The notes: generated by a model not told the origin, from the sequence alone. DNA of 64,000 nucleotides from Aggregatibacter sp. 2125159857 (GCF_017798005.1 NZ_CP072548.1:1922001-1986000), one strand, 5' to 3'; shown: positions 31,072-40,963, counted from the first letter of the stretch. Made by a program: numbers and translations.

Positions 31072-31728
31072 ATGAATCACATTTCACCTGAAGCAGCGAA
31101 AGTGCGTGAGGCGCTGCGTCAGAAAGGAATCGAAACCCCCATGATTGTGTTGGACGAAAGCAAAGATGAACGTCGCACACACATTGAACAACATATGCGT
31201 GAAGTGTTGCGTTTAATCGGTTTGGATTTACGTGACGACAGCATCGAAGAAACCCCTGCCCGCCTTGCCAAAATGTTCGTTGATGAAATTTTCAGTGGTT
31301 TGGATTATGCCAACTTTCCGAAAATCACCAATATCGCCAATCGTATGAAAGTCAGCGAAATGGTGTTAGTCAATGATGTGACGTTAACCAGCACCTGTGA
31401 GCATCATTTCGTGACCATCGATGGCATGGTGTCCGTGGCGTATTACCCGAAAAAATGGGTCATCGGGTTATCAAAAATTAATCGTGTTGTGGCATTTTTT
31501 GCTCAACGTCCGCAAGTACAGGAACGCTTAACGGAGCAAATTTTATTGGCATTTCAAACGATCTTAGAAACGGAAGATGTCGCCGTCTATGTCAAAGCAA
31601 CGCATTTTTGTGTGAAATGTCGCGGCATTAAAGATGCTAATAGCTATACGGTGACATCGGCTTTCGGTGGCGTGTTCTTAGAAGATCGTGAAACCCGAAA
31701 AGAATTTTTGAGTTTAATTAATAAGTAA
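31072..31728 (+). CDS. folE: GTP cyclohydrolase I
   Basis: A 218-residue enzyme (E. coli 222) that converts GTP to 7,8-dihydroneopterin triphosphate, opening the folate pathway. The zinc ligands are present (Cys and His in [13 protein letters not shown] and Cys in [12 protein letters not shown]), as are [12 protein letters not shown] and [15 protein letters not shown]. It is the zinc-type FolE, not the FolE2 type. It is a single-gene unit closed by a terminator. Confidence 0.97.
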   Translation: MNHISPEAAKVREALRQKGIETPMIVLDESKDERRTHIEQHMREVLRLIGLDLRDDSIEETPARLAKMFVDEIFSGLDYANFPKITNIANRMKVSEMVLVNDVTLTSTCEHHFVTIDGMVSVAYYPKKWVIGLSKINRVVAFFAQRPQVQERLTEQILLAFQTILETEDVAVYVKATHFCVKCRGIKDANSYTVTSAFGGVFLEDRETRKEFLSLINK

Positions 31729-31745
31729 TCCCATCAAATGATCCC

Positions 31746-31777
31746 AAAAGAATGCTTTTATGGCATTCTTTTTTTTA
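31746..31777 (+). terminator. folE terminator
   Basis: AAAGAATGC (31747-31755) and GCATTCTTT (31763-31771) form a 9-bp stem with a 7-base loop and a T-run to 31776. Confidence 0.85.
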
Positions 31778-31844
31778 GATTTCATGGCTAAAAGGGCGGT
31801 CACTTTCTTCGTTATTTTTACTTTTGCAATAATTTAAAAGTGCC

Positions 31845-31872
31845 TATAATGCAAACACCCTATTTGCCCGAT
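31845..31872 (+). promoter_or_regulatory. fucR promoter and candidate FucR operator
   Basis: A perfect -10, TATAAT (31845-31850), is followed by TTTGCCCGAT (31863-31872), close to two TTGCCCGTT words in the fucI leader. A repressor or activator bound here would sit over the start of transcription. The -35 is weak (TTTTGC, 31822-31827). Confidence 0.45.
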
Positions 31873-31881
31873 TGGACTTTT

Positions 31882-32634
31882 ATGATGCAAAAAAGAGATC
31901 AATTAATTCTGCAATATGTCAATCAAAAAGGGAAAGTCAGTGTGGCGGAACTTTCGGAAATGCTTTCCGTTGCCGTAGAAACCATTCGCCGTGATTTAAC
32001 CGCACTGGAAAATAAAGGATTATTACATCGCATTCACGGTGCCGCCGTGACTTGCAAAACGAATGACTTAGGCAGTTCATTTCAATATCGGCAGAAAAAC
32101 AACGCCGATGCCAAAAAAGCAATCGCACAAAATGCCCTTGAATATCTTTTTGAGGGCGCGATTGTCGGATTAGATGCCAGTTCCACCAGCTGGCATTTTG
32201 CGCAAATGTTGCCCGATATTCCTTGCACGGTGGTGACAAATTCCATGCACAATATCACGGCGTTAACGAACAAAAGTAACATCACCACCATCGCAACCGG
32301 TGGCATGTATTCCGTGAAATACGATGCCTTTTATGGGCCGTTGTCAGAACAACTTTTAAAACGGCTACACATCGATTTCGGTATATTCTCCTGCAATGGC
32401 ATTGATAATGAAGGCAATATTTGGGAGTCGAATGAACTTAACGCCTCGGTTAAACGAAAAATGATGGATGTCTGCGACAAGAAGTTTTTATTAGCGGACA
32501 CCTCTAAACTGCAACGCAAAAATCTGATTAAACTCGCCGAACTGGCGCAAATCGATATCTTATTTATTGATCAATTTCCTTCCGAAGACTTGCAACGTTA
32601 TTGCCAAGAACATAACGTGCTGATTACCGTTTAA
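31882..32634 (+). CDS. fucR: DeoR-family regulator of L-fucose use
   Basis: A 250-residue regulator. The N-terminal DeoR helix-turn-helix is VSVAELSEMLSVAVETIRRDLTALENKGLLHRIHGAA; the C-terminal sugar-phosphate-sensor (phosphosugar isomerase-like) domain has GLDASSTSW, VVTNSMHNI, IFSCNGID and LLADTSKLQR, with IFSCxGID and DASSTxW as in E. coli FucR. E. coli FucR is an activator responding to fuculose-1-phosphate. It stands first in the fuc cluster on the same strand. The start is placed at 31882 (31885 is also possible) because the longer frame to 31840 would begin at the -10. Confidence 0.9.
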   Translation: MMQKRDQLILQYVNQKGKVSVAELSEMLSVAVETIRRDLTALENKGLLHRIHGAAVTCKTNDLGSSFQYRQKNNADAKKAIAQNALEYLFEGAIVGLDASSTSWHFAQMLPDIPCTVVTNSMHNITALTNKSNITTIATGGMYSVKYDAFYGPLSEQLLKRLHIDFGIFSCNGIDNEGNIWESNELNASVKRKMMDVCDKKFLLADTSKLQRKNLIKLAELAQIDILFIDQFPSEDLQRYCQEHNVLITV

Positions 32635-32644
32635 TTTTTTCTGA

Positions 32645-32752
32645 AAAAATGACCGTTTTGCCCGTTTTAGAGATAAAAATAGCAATTCGGTCATTTTTAC
32701 CCTAATAAATTGCCCGTTCTTTTGTGTTCCTATTCACGCTTTTCACACAAAA
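32645..32752 (+). promoter_or_regulatory. fucI control region: FucR word repeats, CRP site and dyads
   Basis: TTGCCCGTT occurs at 32658-32666 and again at 32710-32718, 52 bases apart (five helix turns). AAAAATGACCG (32645-32655) and CGGTCATTTTT (32688-32698) form an 11-bp dyad around the first repeat, perhaps a fucR terminator. TGTGTTCCTATTCACG (32723-32738) fits the CRP consensus TGTGA-N6-TCACA at 8 of 10. TTTTGTGT (32720-32727) and ACACAAAA (32745-32752) form another dyad. No good -10 was found for fucI. The gap of 223 bases from 32635 to 32857 has no gene. Confidence 0.5.
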
Positions 32753-32857
32753 TTTCAGAAACGGTAGGCGAATCTCTTTTTTTCATGAAAAATAAAGCTA
32801 AGCAAGATTTAGTCACATCGCTGTACTTTATTTTTAATTCACTAAAGAGGTTAAAAA

Positions 32858-34624
32858 ATGAGTCAATTCAAATCTATTCCAGTCAAAATCGGTATTCGCC
32901 CAACCATAGATGGTCGTCGTTTGGGCGTGCGTGAATCCCTTGAAGATCAAACCATGCGTATGGCGAAATCGGTCGCAGAATTATTACAAAGTCATATTCG
33001 TCATACCGATGGCACTTTCGTAGAATGCGTGATTGCAGACACCTGTATTGGCGGTGTGGCAGAAGCGGCCGCCTGTGCAGAAAAATTCAAACTCAATAAC
33101 GTGGGGTTAACCATTACCGTTACGCCTTGTTGGTGCTACGGTTCCGAAACTATCGACATGGATCCGCACATGCCAAAAGCCATTTGGGGCTTTAACGGCA
33201 CCGAACGCCCGGGCGCAGTTTATCTTGCCGCTGCCCTTGCCGGTCATTCTCAACTAGGTTTGCCGGCATTCTCTATCTACGGCACTGAAGTGCAAGAAGC
33301 AAACGACACCAGCATTCCTGCCGATGTGAAAGAAAAACTGCTACGCTTCGCGCGTGCCGGCCTTGCTGTTGCGGCCATTCGCGGCAAATCCTACTTATCT
33401 ATCGGGTCTGTTTCCATGGGGATCGCCGGTTCTATTGTCAATCAACAATTCTTCCAAGAATACCTCGGCATGCGTAACGAATATGTGGACATGACCGAAA
33501 TCAAACGCCGCTTGGATCGCAAAATTTACGATCAGGAAGAAGTGGATTTAGCGCTTTCTTGGGTAAAACAATATTGCCAAGACGGAATTGACGTCAACAG
33601 CCCGGAAAATCAACGCTCACCTAAAGAACGCGCCGAACTTTGGGAAAATGTGGTGAAAATGACCATTATCGCCCGTGACTTGATGGTGGGTAATCCGAAA
33701 TTAGCGAAATTAAACTTTGGCGAAGAAGCACTTGGTCACAATGCCATTGCTGCCGGTTTCCAAGGTCAACGCCATTGGACCGACCATTTACCGAATGGCG
33801 ACTTTATGGAAGCCATGCTGAATTCTACTTACGACTGGAACGGTGTGCGCCCGCCATACATTCTTGCCACTGAAAACGACAGTTTGAATGCCGTCTGTAT
33901 GTTGCTTGGTCATCAACTCACCGGTCGTGCGCAAATTTTTGCCGACGTGCGAACTTACTGGAGCCCAGATTCTGTGGAACGCGTTACCGGTTTTCGTCCG
34001 GAACAAGGTTTCCTCCACTTAATCAACTCCGGTTCAGCCGCTCTTGACGGCACAGGTCAACATAAAGATGCCAATGGCAATCCAACAATGAAACCGGCGT
34101 GGGAAGTCACGGAAGAAGACGGCAAACGTTGTTTGGAACATACCCGTTGGTGTCCTGCGGTACACGAATACTTCCGTGGGGGCGGTTTATCCTCCCAATT
34201 CTTAACCAAAGGTGGCATGCCGTTCACCATGCACCGCATTAACCTCATCAAAGGCTTAGGCCCTGTGTTACAAATTGCCGAAGGTTGGTCTATTGAGTTA
34301 CCGAAGAACGTCCACGACTTGCTCGACCACCGCACCAATGAAACTTGGCCAACCACTTGGTTCACCCCACACTTAACAGGTAAAGGTGCCTTTACCGATG
34401 TCTATTCCGTGATGGCAAACTGGGGCGCAAACCACTGCGTGGCGACTTACGGCCACATCGGTGCCGACCTCATCACGTTAGCGTCCATGTTGCGTATTCC
34501 GGTTTGCATGCACAACGTTGAAGATGCCAACGTGTTCCGCCCAAGCGCTTGGAACGGCTTTGGTCAAGACAAGGAAGGTCAGGACTATCGCGCCTGCCAA
34601 AACTTCGGACCTCTGTATAAATAA
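32858..34624 (+). CDS. fucI: L-fucose isomerase
   Basis: A 588-residue cytoplasmic enzyme (E. coli 591), Mn-dependent, converting L-fucose to L-fuculose. [71 protein letters not shown] and [18 protein letters not shown] are full-length matches to Fuc[27 protein letters not shown] lies near the end. AGAGG precedes the ATG. It leads the fucI-K-U-A-ABC run. Confidence 0.97.
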   Translation: MSQFKSIPVKIGIRPTIDGRRLGVRESLEDQTMRMAKSVAELLQSHIRHTDGTFVECVIADTCIGGVAEAAACAEKFKLNNVGLTITVTPCWCYGSETIDMDPHMPKAIWGFNGTERPGAVYLAAALAGHSQLGLPAFSIYGTEVQEANDTSIPADVKEKLLRFARAGLAVAAIRGKSYLSIGSVSMGIAGSIVNQQFFQEYLGMRNEYVDMTEIKRRLDRKIYDQEEVDLALSWVKQYCQDGIDVNSPENQRSPKERAELWENVVKMTIIARDLMVGNPKLAKLNFGEEALGHNAIAAGFQGQRHWTDHLPNGDFMEAMLNSTYDWNGVRPPYILATENDSLNAVCMLLGHQLTGRAQIFADVRTYWSPDSVERVTGFRPEQGFLHLINSGSAALDGTGQHKDANGNPTMKPAWEVTEEDGKRCLEHTRWCPAVHEYFRGGGLSSQFLTKGGMPFTMHRINLIKGLGPVLQIAEGWSIELPKNVHDLLDHRTNETWPTTWFTPHLTGKGAFTDVYSVMANWGANHCVATYGHIGADLITLASMLRIPVCMHNVEDANVFRPSAWNGFGQDKEGQDYRACQNFGPLYK

Positions 34625-34681
34625 ATCGATGGCCGGCGCGCACCTCGGTGCGTGCCATCATCCCATAAAAATTCAAACAAC

Positions 34682-34719
34682 AGTGCGGTTGAAAAAACAA
34701 ATGAATTGTTGACCGCACT
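34682..34719. other. uptake-signal hairpin between fucI and fucK
   Basis: AGTGCGGT (34682-34689) and ACCGCACT (34712-34719) pair across 22 bases, directly before the fucK ribosome site AGGAGA (34721-34726). No T-run follows, so it is unlikely to end transcription; it could reduce fucK translation or mark a processing point inside the operon. Confidence 0.5.
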
Positions 34720-34732
34720 TAGGAGAGCTTTT

Positions 34733-36154
34733 ATGTCTATCGTTCTGATTTTTGATTGCGGCGCGACCAATTTACGCACAATTGCCATGAATGACAAAGG
34801 CAAAATCGTGGCGTCCCATCACCTTGCCAACAATACCCAACCAGGGAGTGAATCGCCTGAGTATCACATTTGGGATTTTGAAGAAATTTGGCAAAAATTG
34901 ACAGTATGTGCCGATCATACGATTGCGAAATTAACGCAACAACAGGTTGATTTAAAAGAAATTGTTGGCATTTCCGTTACCACGTTCGGCGTGGACGGCG
35001 CACCATTTGATAAAAAAGGGCAACAGCTCTACCCGATTATTTCGTGGAAATGCCCGCGCACGGTGCCGGTGATGGAAAACCTCTCGCAGTTGCTAGACAT
35101 CAAAGCCCTTTATCAACGTAACGGCATCGGACAATACAGCTTTAATACCTTATTTAAACTGCTTTGGTTGAAAGAAAACAAACCGGATATTTTCCAAAAA
35201 ATGGATAAATTCGTGTTCATTTCCTCCATGCTAACCCAACGTTTAACCGGCAAATTTACCACCGACCGCACCATGGCAGGCACATCCATGATGACCCATC
35301 TCGCCACCGGCAATTGGGACGAGGACATTCTGAAACTGGTCGGTTTAAGCCAAAACCACTTTCCACCGATGCGTAACGCCGGTGAAAAAGTGGGGGAATT
35401 AACTGACGCACTTGCCGACCACTGGGGCTTAAATCGTATTCCCGTGATTTCCTGTGGGCATGACACCCAATTTGCCGTATTCGGTTCTGGCGCAGGATTG
35501 AATCAACCGGTACTCAGTTCCGGCACGTGGGAAATCTTAATGGCTCGCACGGAACATGCCGAACCACAATTTGATTTTGTGCCGCAAGGCTTAACCACCG
35601 AATTTGACGCACAACCGAATTGTTTTAACCCCGCCGTACAATGGGTCGGCTCAGGCATTATAGAGTGGCTTGGTAAATTGTTGTTCGCCGATGTACATGG
35701 CACCGACCAATATTATCCAACCATGATCGCCGAAGGATCCTCTGCCGCTGAAAAAGGCACGCAAAGTGCGGTCAATTTTCAGGGTGTTTTTAGCCAACTC
35801 GGACAAGGCAATATCCGCGGACTTTCCATGTTCTCCACTCGTGGTGAAATCTACCGTGCCGCGCTTTATTACATGGCAAACCAACTCAAACAAGGCTTAG
35901 ACGTATTACAACACGTCAGCCACTTCAAAGCGGAAAGCTTGCTTTGTGTTGGTGGCGGCTCGAAAAACCCACTCTGGAACCAAATCCGCGCCGATGTTTT
36001 AGGGTTGCCGATTGATGTCGTGGATGTCGCAGAAAGTACCGTGCTTGGCGCGGCAATGTTCACCTTTGCAGGCATCGGCATCTACGCCACACCGGAACAG
36101 GCACAGAAAGCGATGCAACCGAATAGAACGCGAATTTACCCACAATCACTGTAA
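34733..36154 (+). CDS. fucK: L-fuculokinase
   Basis: From the ATG at 34733 the product is 473 residues (E. coli about 472-482). It is a FGGY-family sugar kinase that phosphorylates L-fuculose to L-fuculose-1-phosphate. [13 protein letters not shown] is the N-terminal phosphate-1 motif, [11 protein letters not shown] and [15 protein letters not shown] are in the core, and [25 protein letters not shown] is the C-terminal FGGY signature. An upstream frame start at 34652 lies before the AGGAGA ribosome site and is not used. In H. influenzae fucK is one of the typing loci; here the gene is intact. Confidence 0.97.
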   Translation: MSIVLIFDCGATNLRTIAMNDKGKIVASHHLANNTQPGSESPEYHIWDFEEIWQKLTVCADHTIAKLTQQQVDLKEIVGISVTTFGVDGAPFDKKGQQLYPIISWKCPRTVPVMENLSQLLDIKALYQRNGIGQYSFNTLFKLLWLKENKPDIFQKMDKFVFISSMLTQRLTGKFTTDRTMAGTSMMTHLATGNWDEDILKLVGLSQNHFPPMRNAGEKVGELTDALADHWGLNRIPVISCGHDTQFAVFGSGAGLNQPVLSSGTWEILMARTEHAEPQFDFVPQGLTTEFDAQPNCFNPAVQWVGSGIIEWLGKLLFADVHGTDQYYPTMIAEGSSAAEKGTQSAVNFQGVFSQLGQGNIRGLSMFSTRGEIYRAALYYMANQLKQGLDVLQHVSHFKAESLLCVGGGSKNPLWNQIRADVLGLPIDVVDVAESTVLGAAMFTFAGIGIYATPEQAQKAMQPNRTRIYPQSL

Positions 36155-36171
36155 TCATTGGAGAAACAACA

Positions 36172-36606
36172 ATGTTAAAAGGTATTCACCCGGCAATCTC
36201 CCCCGATTTACTCAAAACCCTTGCCGAAATGGGACATGGCGATGAAATTGTGCTGTCTGACGCTCATTTCCCGGCACATTCATTACATTCAAAGGTGATT
36301 CGTGCCGATGGCATTCCTGTGGCGACTTTGCTCAAAGGCATTGCGCCGTTATTTGAATTCGATGCGTATGTCGATGCGCCGTTAATCATGATGCAGGCGG
36401 TTCCGGGCGATAGCCTTGATCCTCGCGTTGAAGCAAATTACTTGGACTCAATTCAAAGTGCGGTCGGATTTACACCTAATTTAGCGCGTATTGAACGCTT
36501 TGCCTTTTACGAACGCGCCAAACAAGCGTATGCCGTCGTCATCAGTGGCGAAACCGCAAAATACGGCAACATTATTATTAAAAAAGGGGTTACTCCCGTT
36601 CTATAA
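36172..36606 (+). CDS. fucU: L-fucose mutarotase
   Basis: A 144-residue RbsD/FucU-family protein (E. coli 140). It interconverts alpha and beta L-fucose anomers, feeding the isomerase. [35 protein letters not shown] is the family start with the active-site His in MGHGDE and DAHFPA, and [28 protein letters not shown] is the end. GGAG precedes the ATG, 17 bases after fucK. Confidence 0.96.
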   Translation: MLKGIHPAISPDLLKTLAEMGHGDEIVLSDAHFPAHSLHSKVIRADGIPVATLLKGIAPLFEFDAYVDAPLIMMQAVPGDSLDPRVEANYLDSIQSAVGFTPNLARIERFAFYERAKQAYAVVISGETAKYGNIIIKKGVTPVL

Positions 36607-36626
36607 CAGCTGAGAGGTGCTGAAAA

Positions 36627-37274
36627 ATGGATAGAAAAGAACTTGCGCAAAAAATCATCGATACCTGTTTAGAGATGACCCGCCTCGGCTTAAACCAAGG
36701 CACAGCAGGCAATGTTAGCGTGCGTTATAAAGACGGCATGCTGATTACCCCAACAGGGATGCCATACCACTTAATGAAGCCGGAAAATATTGTGTATGTG
36801 GATAACCACGGCAAGCACGAAGAAAACAAGCTGCCTTCTAGCGAATGGCAATTCCATTTAGCCGTGTATCGCGCCCGTCCGGAAGCCAATGCCGTTGTGC
36901 ATAATCATTCCATTAACTGTGCCGGGTTATCCATTTTGGAAAAACCTATTCCGGCGATTCACTATATGGTGGCTGTGGGTGGCACCGATCACATTCCTTG
37001 TATTCCTTACGCAACGTTTGGCACACATGAATTAGCGTCTTATGTGGAAGAGGGCATCAAAGAAAGCAAGGCGATCTTACTTGCTCATCATGGTTTACTC
37101 AGTTGTGGTGAAAACCTTGATAAGGCCTTATGGCTGGCACAAGAAGTGGAAGTGCTTGCGACCTGGTATCTCAAATTGCTGGCCACCAAGCTGACAATCC
37201 CGTTACTCAGTAAAGAACAAATGAAGGTTGTCCTCGGTAAGTTCCATACTTATGGGTTGCGTATTGAAGAATAA
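36627..37274 (+). CDS. fucA: L-fuculose-1-phosphate aldolase
   Basis: A 215-residue class II aldolase (same as E. coli FucA), cutting L-fuculose-1-phosphate to L-lactaldehyde and dihydroxyacetone phosphate. Zinc and catalytic residues: Glu73 (SSEWQFH), His92 and His94 (VVHNHSINC) and His155 (LLAHHGLL). GTAGNVSVR and LITPTGMPY bind phosphate. The gap to fucU is 20 bases. A CTGAGAGGTGCTGAAAA stretch before the start is not part of any TPP riboswitch. Confidence 0.97.
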   Translation: MDRKELAQKIIDTCLEMTRLGLNQGTAGNVSVRYKDGMLITPTGMPYHLMKPENIVYVDNHGKHEENKLPSSEWQFHLAVYRARPEANAVVHNHSINCAGLSILEKPIPAIHYMVAVGGTDHIPCIPYATFGTHELASYVEEGIKESKAILLAHHGLLSCGENLDKALWLAQEVEVLATWYLKLLATKLTIPLLSKEQMKVVLGKFHTYGLRIEE

Positions 37275-37291
37275 GGAAATGGGAGGTCAAT

Positions 37292-38824
37292 ATGACGACA
37301 CATGAAACCATACTGACAATGCGTAACATCAGTAAAGGATTTGCCGGTGTGCAAGCGTTAAAGGATGTTCAACTGACGTTACGCAAAGGTGAAGTGCACG
37401 CACTTATGGGTGAAAACGGTGCCGGCAAATCTACGTTGATGAAATGCTTAATTGGTGTTTATCAAGCCGATTGCGGTGAGATTATTTACAAAGGGAAACC
37501 GGTGAATTTTCATTCCGTATTGGATGCACAACATCAGGGTATCAGTATGATTTTCCAAGAATTAAACCTGATTCCCCACTTAACGGTGGCTGAAAATATT
37601 TTCTTTGCCCGTGAACCGATTAAATTTGGCATGGTTGATAAAGCCAAAATGAATAAAGACGCGGAAGCCCTGCTTTCACTGTTTGATATTGATGTGAAAC
37701 CGACTGAAGAAGTGCGGACGTTATCGGTGGCAAAACAACAAATGGTGGAAATTGCCAAGGCGCTTTCTTTTGATGTTGAAGTGCTGATTATGGATGAACC
37801 CACTTCAGCCTTAACGGAAAAAGAGATCGATAAGTTATTTGAATTGGTGAATAAGCTCCGCGCGAAAGGCGTCAGTATTGTGTATATCTCTCACCGAATG
37901 GAAGAACTTAAACGGATTTGCGATCACATTACTATTTTCCGTGATGGCACGTATGTTTCCGATCATCCATTTCATGAAATTAGCATGGATGAAATCATTA
38001 CGAAAATGGTCGGTCGTCCGCTAGGCAATCACTTTCCACCGAAAACGGCGGTTGTGGATGAAAATGAAGTGGTGATGTCCGTGATGCAGGCAGAGCGTTA
38101 TGGTGTGTTTGAAGCCTTAGACTTTGCTTTATTTAAAGGGGAAATATTAGGCATTACCGGTTTAGTTGGTGCGAAACGTACCGAATTAGCTCGCGCGATT
38201 TTTGGGGCAGATCCACTCGATGCCGGTGAGGTGTTTGTCCACCACAATAAAGTGACCATTCACAGTCCTGCAGACTCCATTAAAGCCGGTATTGCCTATT
38301 TATCTGAAGACAGAAAACTCAATGGTGTCGCCGTAAGAATGAGTATTCGTGAAAACATTACCATGGCATCAATGGATAAAGTGTGTAATGCCGCCGGCGT
38401 GATTTCCCATGACGAGGAAGCCAAAGCCTCCAAAACCTTCATTGATAAAATGGAAATTAAAACGCCAACAATTGAACAGTTAGTAAATAATCTCAGTGGC
38501 GGCAACCAACAAAAAGTAGTTATCGGCAAATGGTTATTCCGTGATGCGAAGGTCATGATTTTTGATGAGCCGACGCGAGGCATTGATGTGGGCGCCAAAT
38601 ATGCCATTTATCAATTATTAGATGAATTAGCGGCACAAGGGGTTGGTATTATTGTGATTTCTTCTGAATTACCGGAAATTTTAGGCGTGTCCGATCGCAT
38701 TATCGTCATGCGTGAGGGAAAAATGACCGCACTTCTTGAAACGAAAGAAACCAATCAAGAAGAAATTATGCAATATGCGACAGGCGTAAAAAATATGTTC
38801 GCTCGAAAAGGACAGGAGGTATGA
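37292..38824 (+). CDS. sugar ABC importer ATPase (RbsA-type), probably for L-fucose
   Basis: A 510-residue protein with two fused nucleotide-binding domains, the CUT2 layout. Domain 1 has Walker A GENGAGKST (40-48), signature LSVAKQQ and Walker B LIMDEPTSAL. Domain 2 has the degenerate P-loop GLVGAKRTEL, signature LSGGNQQK and Walker B MIFDEPTRGID. The degenerate second P-loop is normal for this group. It follows fucA by 17 bases with GGGAGG before the ATG, and overlaps or abuts the permease gene. Ribose, xylose and galactose transporters look alike, so the substrate is inferred from position. Confidence 0.9.
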   Translation: MTTHETILTMRNISKGFAGVQALKDVQLTLRKGEVHALMGENGAGKSTLMKCLIGVYQADCGEIIYKGKPVNFHSVLDAQHQGISMIFQELNLIPHLTVAENIFFAREPIKFGMVDKAKMNKDAEALLSLFDIDVKPTEEVRTLSVAKQQMVEIAKALSFDVEVLIMDEPTSALTEKEIDKLFELVNKLRAKGVSIVYISHRMEELKRICDHITIFRDGTYVSDHPFHEISMDEIITKMVGRPLGNHFPPKTAVVDENEVVMSVMQAERYGVFEALDFALFKGEILGITGLVGAKRTELARAIFGADPLDAGEVFVHHNKVTIHSPADSIKAGIAYLSEDRKLNGVAVRMSIRENITMASMDKVCNAAGVISHDEEAKASKTFIDKMEIKTPTIEQLVNNLSGGNQQKVVIGKWLFRDAKVMIFDEPTRGIDVGAKYAIYQLLDELAAQGVGIIVISSELPEILGVSDRIIVMREGKMTALLETKETNQEEIMQYATGVKNMFARKGQEV

Positions 38825-38825
38825 G

Positions 38826-39827
38826 ATGAACGAAAAACAAAAAGAAATGTTACGCAAACTTGCGTCACTTGCCGGATTAATCCTATTAATTATTGCGTTT
38901 ACGATCAGTAATGAATATTTCTTTACCTTAAATAACGTATTAACCATTGGCTTGCAAACCTCAACGATTGCGTTGATCGGTATCGGGGCAACCATTGTGA
39001 TTTTAACCGGCGGCATTGACTTAAGTACCGGTTCTGTCGTTGCGCTATCCGGCGTGGCGGCAGCGATGTCGGTCAACGCCGGATTGCCTGTGCCATTAGG
39101 TATGCTATTTGGCATTATCGTTGGTGGGCTATGTGGTGCTGCCAACGGCGTAATTGTTACCTTGATGCGCTTACCGCCCTTTATTGCAACATTGGGAACC
39201 ATGATGGTGGCGCGCGGATTGGCGTTGTATGTTACAAATGCGGCACCGGTGTCAGGGATGCCGGAATCCTTCTCTTACCTCGGTAATGGTGCGCTGTTCC
39301 GGATTGTTGAAGAAGGCGCTAATGGTTTGCCTCTTGTCAAATTCCCCGGCATTCCTTACCCGGTGATTATCATGATTGTTGTTGCCCTTCTCTTTACCTT
39401 TGCATTATCAAAACTCAAACTCGGTCGTTACCTTTACGCGATCGGTTCGAATGAGGAAGCGGCACGCTTATCCGGCATTCGAACCAATCAGGTGAAAAAT
39501 TACGCCTACATCGCCAGCGGTTTGCTTTCCGGTTTAGCCGGCGTCATCTTAGCGTCGCGCTTGGTCACAGCACAACCTAATGGCGGGGTTGCTTACGAAT
39601 TGGATGCCATTGCCAGTGCGGTTGTTGGGGGAACCTCCTTAATGGGTGGCGTTGGTACCATTCCGGGAACACTCATCGGGTCATTTATTATCGGTGTCTT
39701 GCGCAACGGACTTAACATGAATGGGATATCCGCTTTCGTTCAACAAATCATCATCGGCTTAGTTATTATCGTTACCGTTGGTCTCGATCAACTTCGCCAA
39801 AGCAAAAAGAGTGGAAAAAAATCGTAA
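38826..39827 (+). CDS. sugar ABC importer permease (RbsC-type)
   Basis: A 333-residue inner-membrane protein with about ten hydrophobic segments. TGGIDLSTGSVVALSGVAAA and GAANGVIVTLMRLPPFIATLGTM are typical of the BPD_transp_2 (RbsC/AraH) family; YAIGSNEEAARLSGI is the cytoplasmic loop that meets the ATPase, and GGTSLMGGVGTIPGTLIGSFIIGVLRNGLNM is the C-terminal signature. The ATG follows the ATPase stop by one base (GAGGTATGAGATGA), so the two are translationally coupled. Confidence 0.93.
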   Translation: MNEKQKEMLRKLASLAGLILLIIAFTISNEYFFTLNNVLTIGLQTSTIALIGIGATIVILTGGIDLSTGSVVALSGVAAAMSVNAGLPVPLGMLFGIIVGGLCGAANGVIVTLMRLPPFIATLGTMMVARGLALYVTNAAPVSGMPESFSYLGNGALFRIVEEGANGLPLVKFPGIPYPVIIMIVVALLFTFALSKLKLGRYLYAIGSNEEAARLSGIRTNQVKNYAYIASGLLSGLAGVILASRLVTAQPNGGVAYELDAIASAVVGGTSLMGGVGTIPGTLIGSFIIGVLRNGLNMNGISAFVQQIIIGLVIIVTVGLDQLRQSKKSGKKS

Positions 39828-39854
39828 CCTCAACAATATAAAAAGGAGAATTGT

Positions 39855-40811
39855 ATGAAAAAGTTAACACTTATTGCTTCTGCTGTACTGGGTTTATCTA
39901 CCCTATTTGCCGGTACATCCAGTTTTGCCAAAACAAATGAAATTGCCGTGATTGTCAAAACAGAAAATGCCAATTTCTGGCAAAACGTGAAAAAAGGGGC
40001 GGAAGCTGCAGGGAAAGATCTGGGTAATGAATACAAAGTTACCTTCCAAGGACCACAAGCGGAAACCGCTATTGATGAAGAAGTGAATATGGTCAATAAC
40101 GCAATTAACCGCGGCGTTTCCGGCATCGTGCTTGCCGCCTCCGATCCGGAAGCATTAATCCCACCTGTCAAAAAAGCCTTTGAAAACGGGATTCCGGTGG
40201 TCATTATTGACTCCGGCATTAATTCTGACGGCAAATATTACCAATCCTTCCTCGCTACGGACAACCGTGCCGCAGGGAAATTAGCCGCAGAAAAACTCCT
40301 CGCTAAGCATGGCATGAAAAAAGGCAAAGTGGCCGTTATGTCTTATACGCCCGGTGCAGCCAGTGCGATTGAACGCACCGGCGGATTTATGGATGAAGTG
40401 AAAAAACAACAGGACATCAAATTGATGGAACCGCTTTATTCTCAATCCGACATGGTTACGGCATTAAATCAAACCATTGATGTACTGACTTCCAATCCGG
40501 ATTTAACCGCAATTTTTGGCGCAAACGAACCCACTGCGGTAGGGATGGCACGCGCCATTAAAGAACGTGGCTTTGCCGGAAAATTAGTCGCTGTTGGTTT
40601 TTATGGAAACCAAGATCTACAAAACTTCGTCCGTGACGGCACCTTGGAAGGCATTGTTGTGCAATCTTCCTACCAAATGGGTTATAAAGGCGTCAATACG
40701 ATTAATAAAATTATCAAAGGCGAAAAAGTGGATAAATTCATTGATACCGGTGTTGTTTTTGTAACCAAAGACAATATTGATTCAGAAGAAGCAAAAGCCG
40801 TGCTTTACTAA
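39855..40811 (+). CDS. periplasmic sugar-binding protein (RbsB-type)
   Basis: A 318-residue precursor with a signal peptide cut after SSFA (residue 25). The mature protein opens KTNEIAVIVKTENANFWQNVKKGAE, the usual peripla_BP_4 start, and has GIVLAASDPEALIPPVKKA, NGIPVVIIDSGI, LATDNRAAGKLAAE and FGANEPTAVG. AAGGAGAA stands before the ATG. It closes the fucRIKUA-ABC cluster and is followed by a strong terminator. The sugar bound is not proven; a 6-deoxyhexose is the likely one. Confidence 0.9.
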   Translation: MKKLTLIASAVLGLSTLFAGTSSFAKTNEIAVIVKTENANFWQNVKKGAEAAGKDLGNEYKVTFQGPQAETAIDEEVNMVNNAINRGVSGIVLAASDPEALIPPVKKAFENGIPVVIIDSGINSDGKYYQSFLATDNRAAGKLAAEKLLAKHGMKKGKVAVMSYTPGAASAIERTGGFMDEVKKQQDIKLMEPLYSQSDMVTALNQTIDVLTSNPDLTAIFGANEPTAVGMARAIKERGFAGKLVAVGFYGNQDLQNFVRDGTLEGIVVQSSYQMGYKGVNTINKIIKGEKVDKFIDTGVVFVTKDNIDSEEAKAVLY

Positions 40812-40824
40812 GCGTTAAACTGCC

Positions 40825-40858
40825 GACCGCACTTTCTTCAAGTGCGGTCAATTTTTTT
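40825..40858 (+). terminator. uptake-signal terminator of the fuc operon
   Basis: GACCGCACTT (40825-40834) and AAGTGCGGTC (40840-40849) pair over 5 bases and are followed by AATTTTTTT. Both arms hold the uptake word. Confidence 0.9.
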
Positions 40859-40963
40859 CGTAAAAAAGAACAGAAAAAGTCACCGCACTTTACTGCACCT
40901 CACTGACCGAAAGACATTATCGCTCCTGACAACAGTTTCATGGTGCGTAAAAATTGTTAATAA

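Noticed and set aside
36600..36626. CTGAGAGGTGCTGAAAA before fucA as a TPP riboswitch piece
   Set aside because: It resembles only a few bases of the TPP element; no other riboswitch parts are present, and the gene is not thiamine-related.
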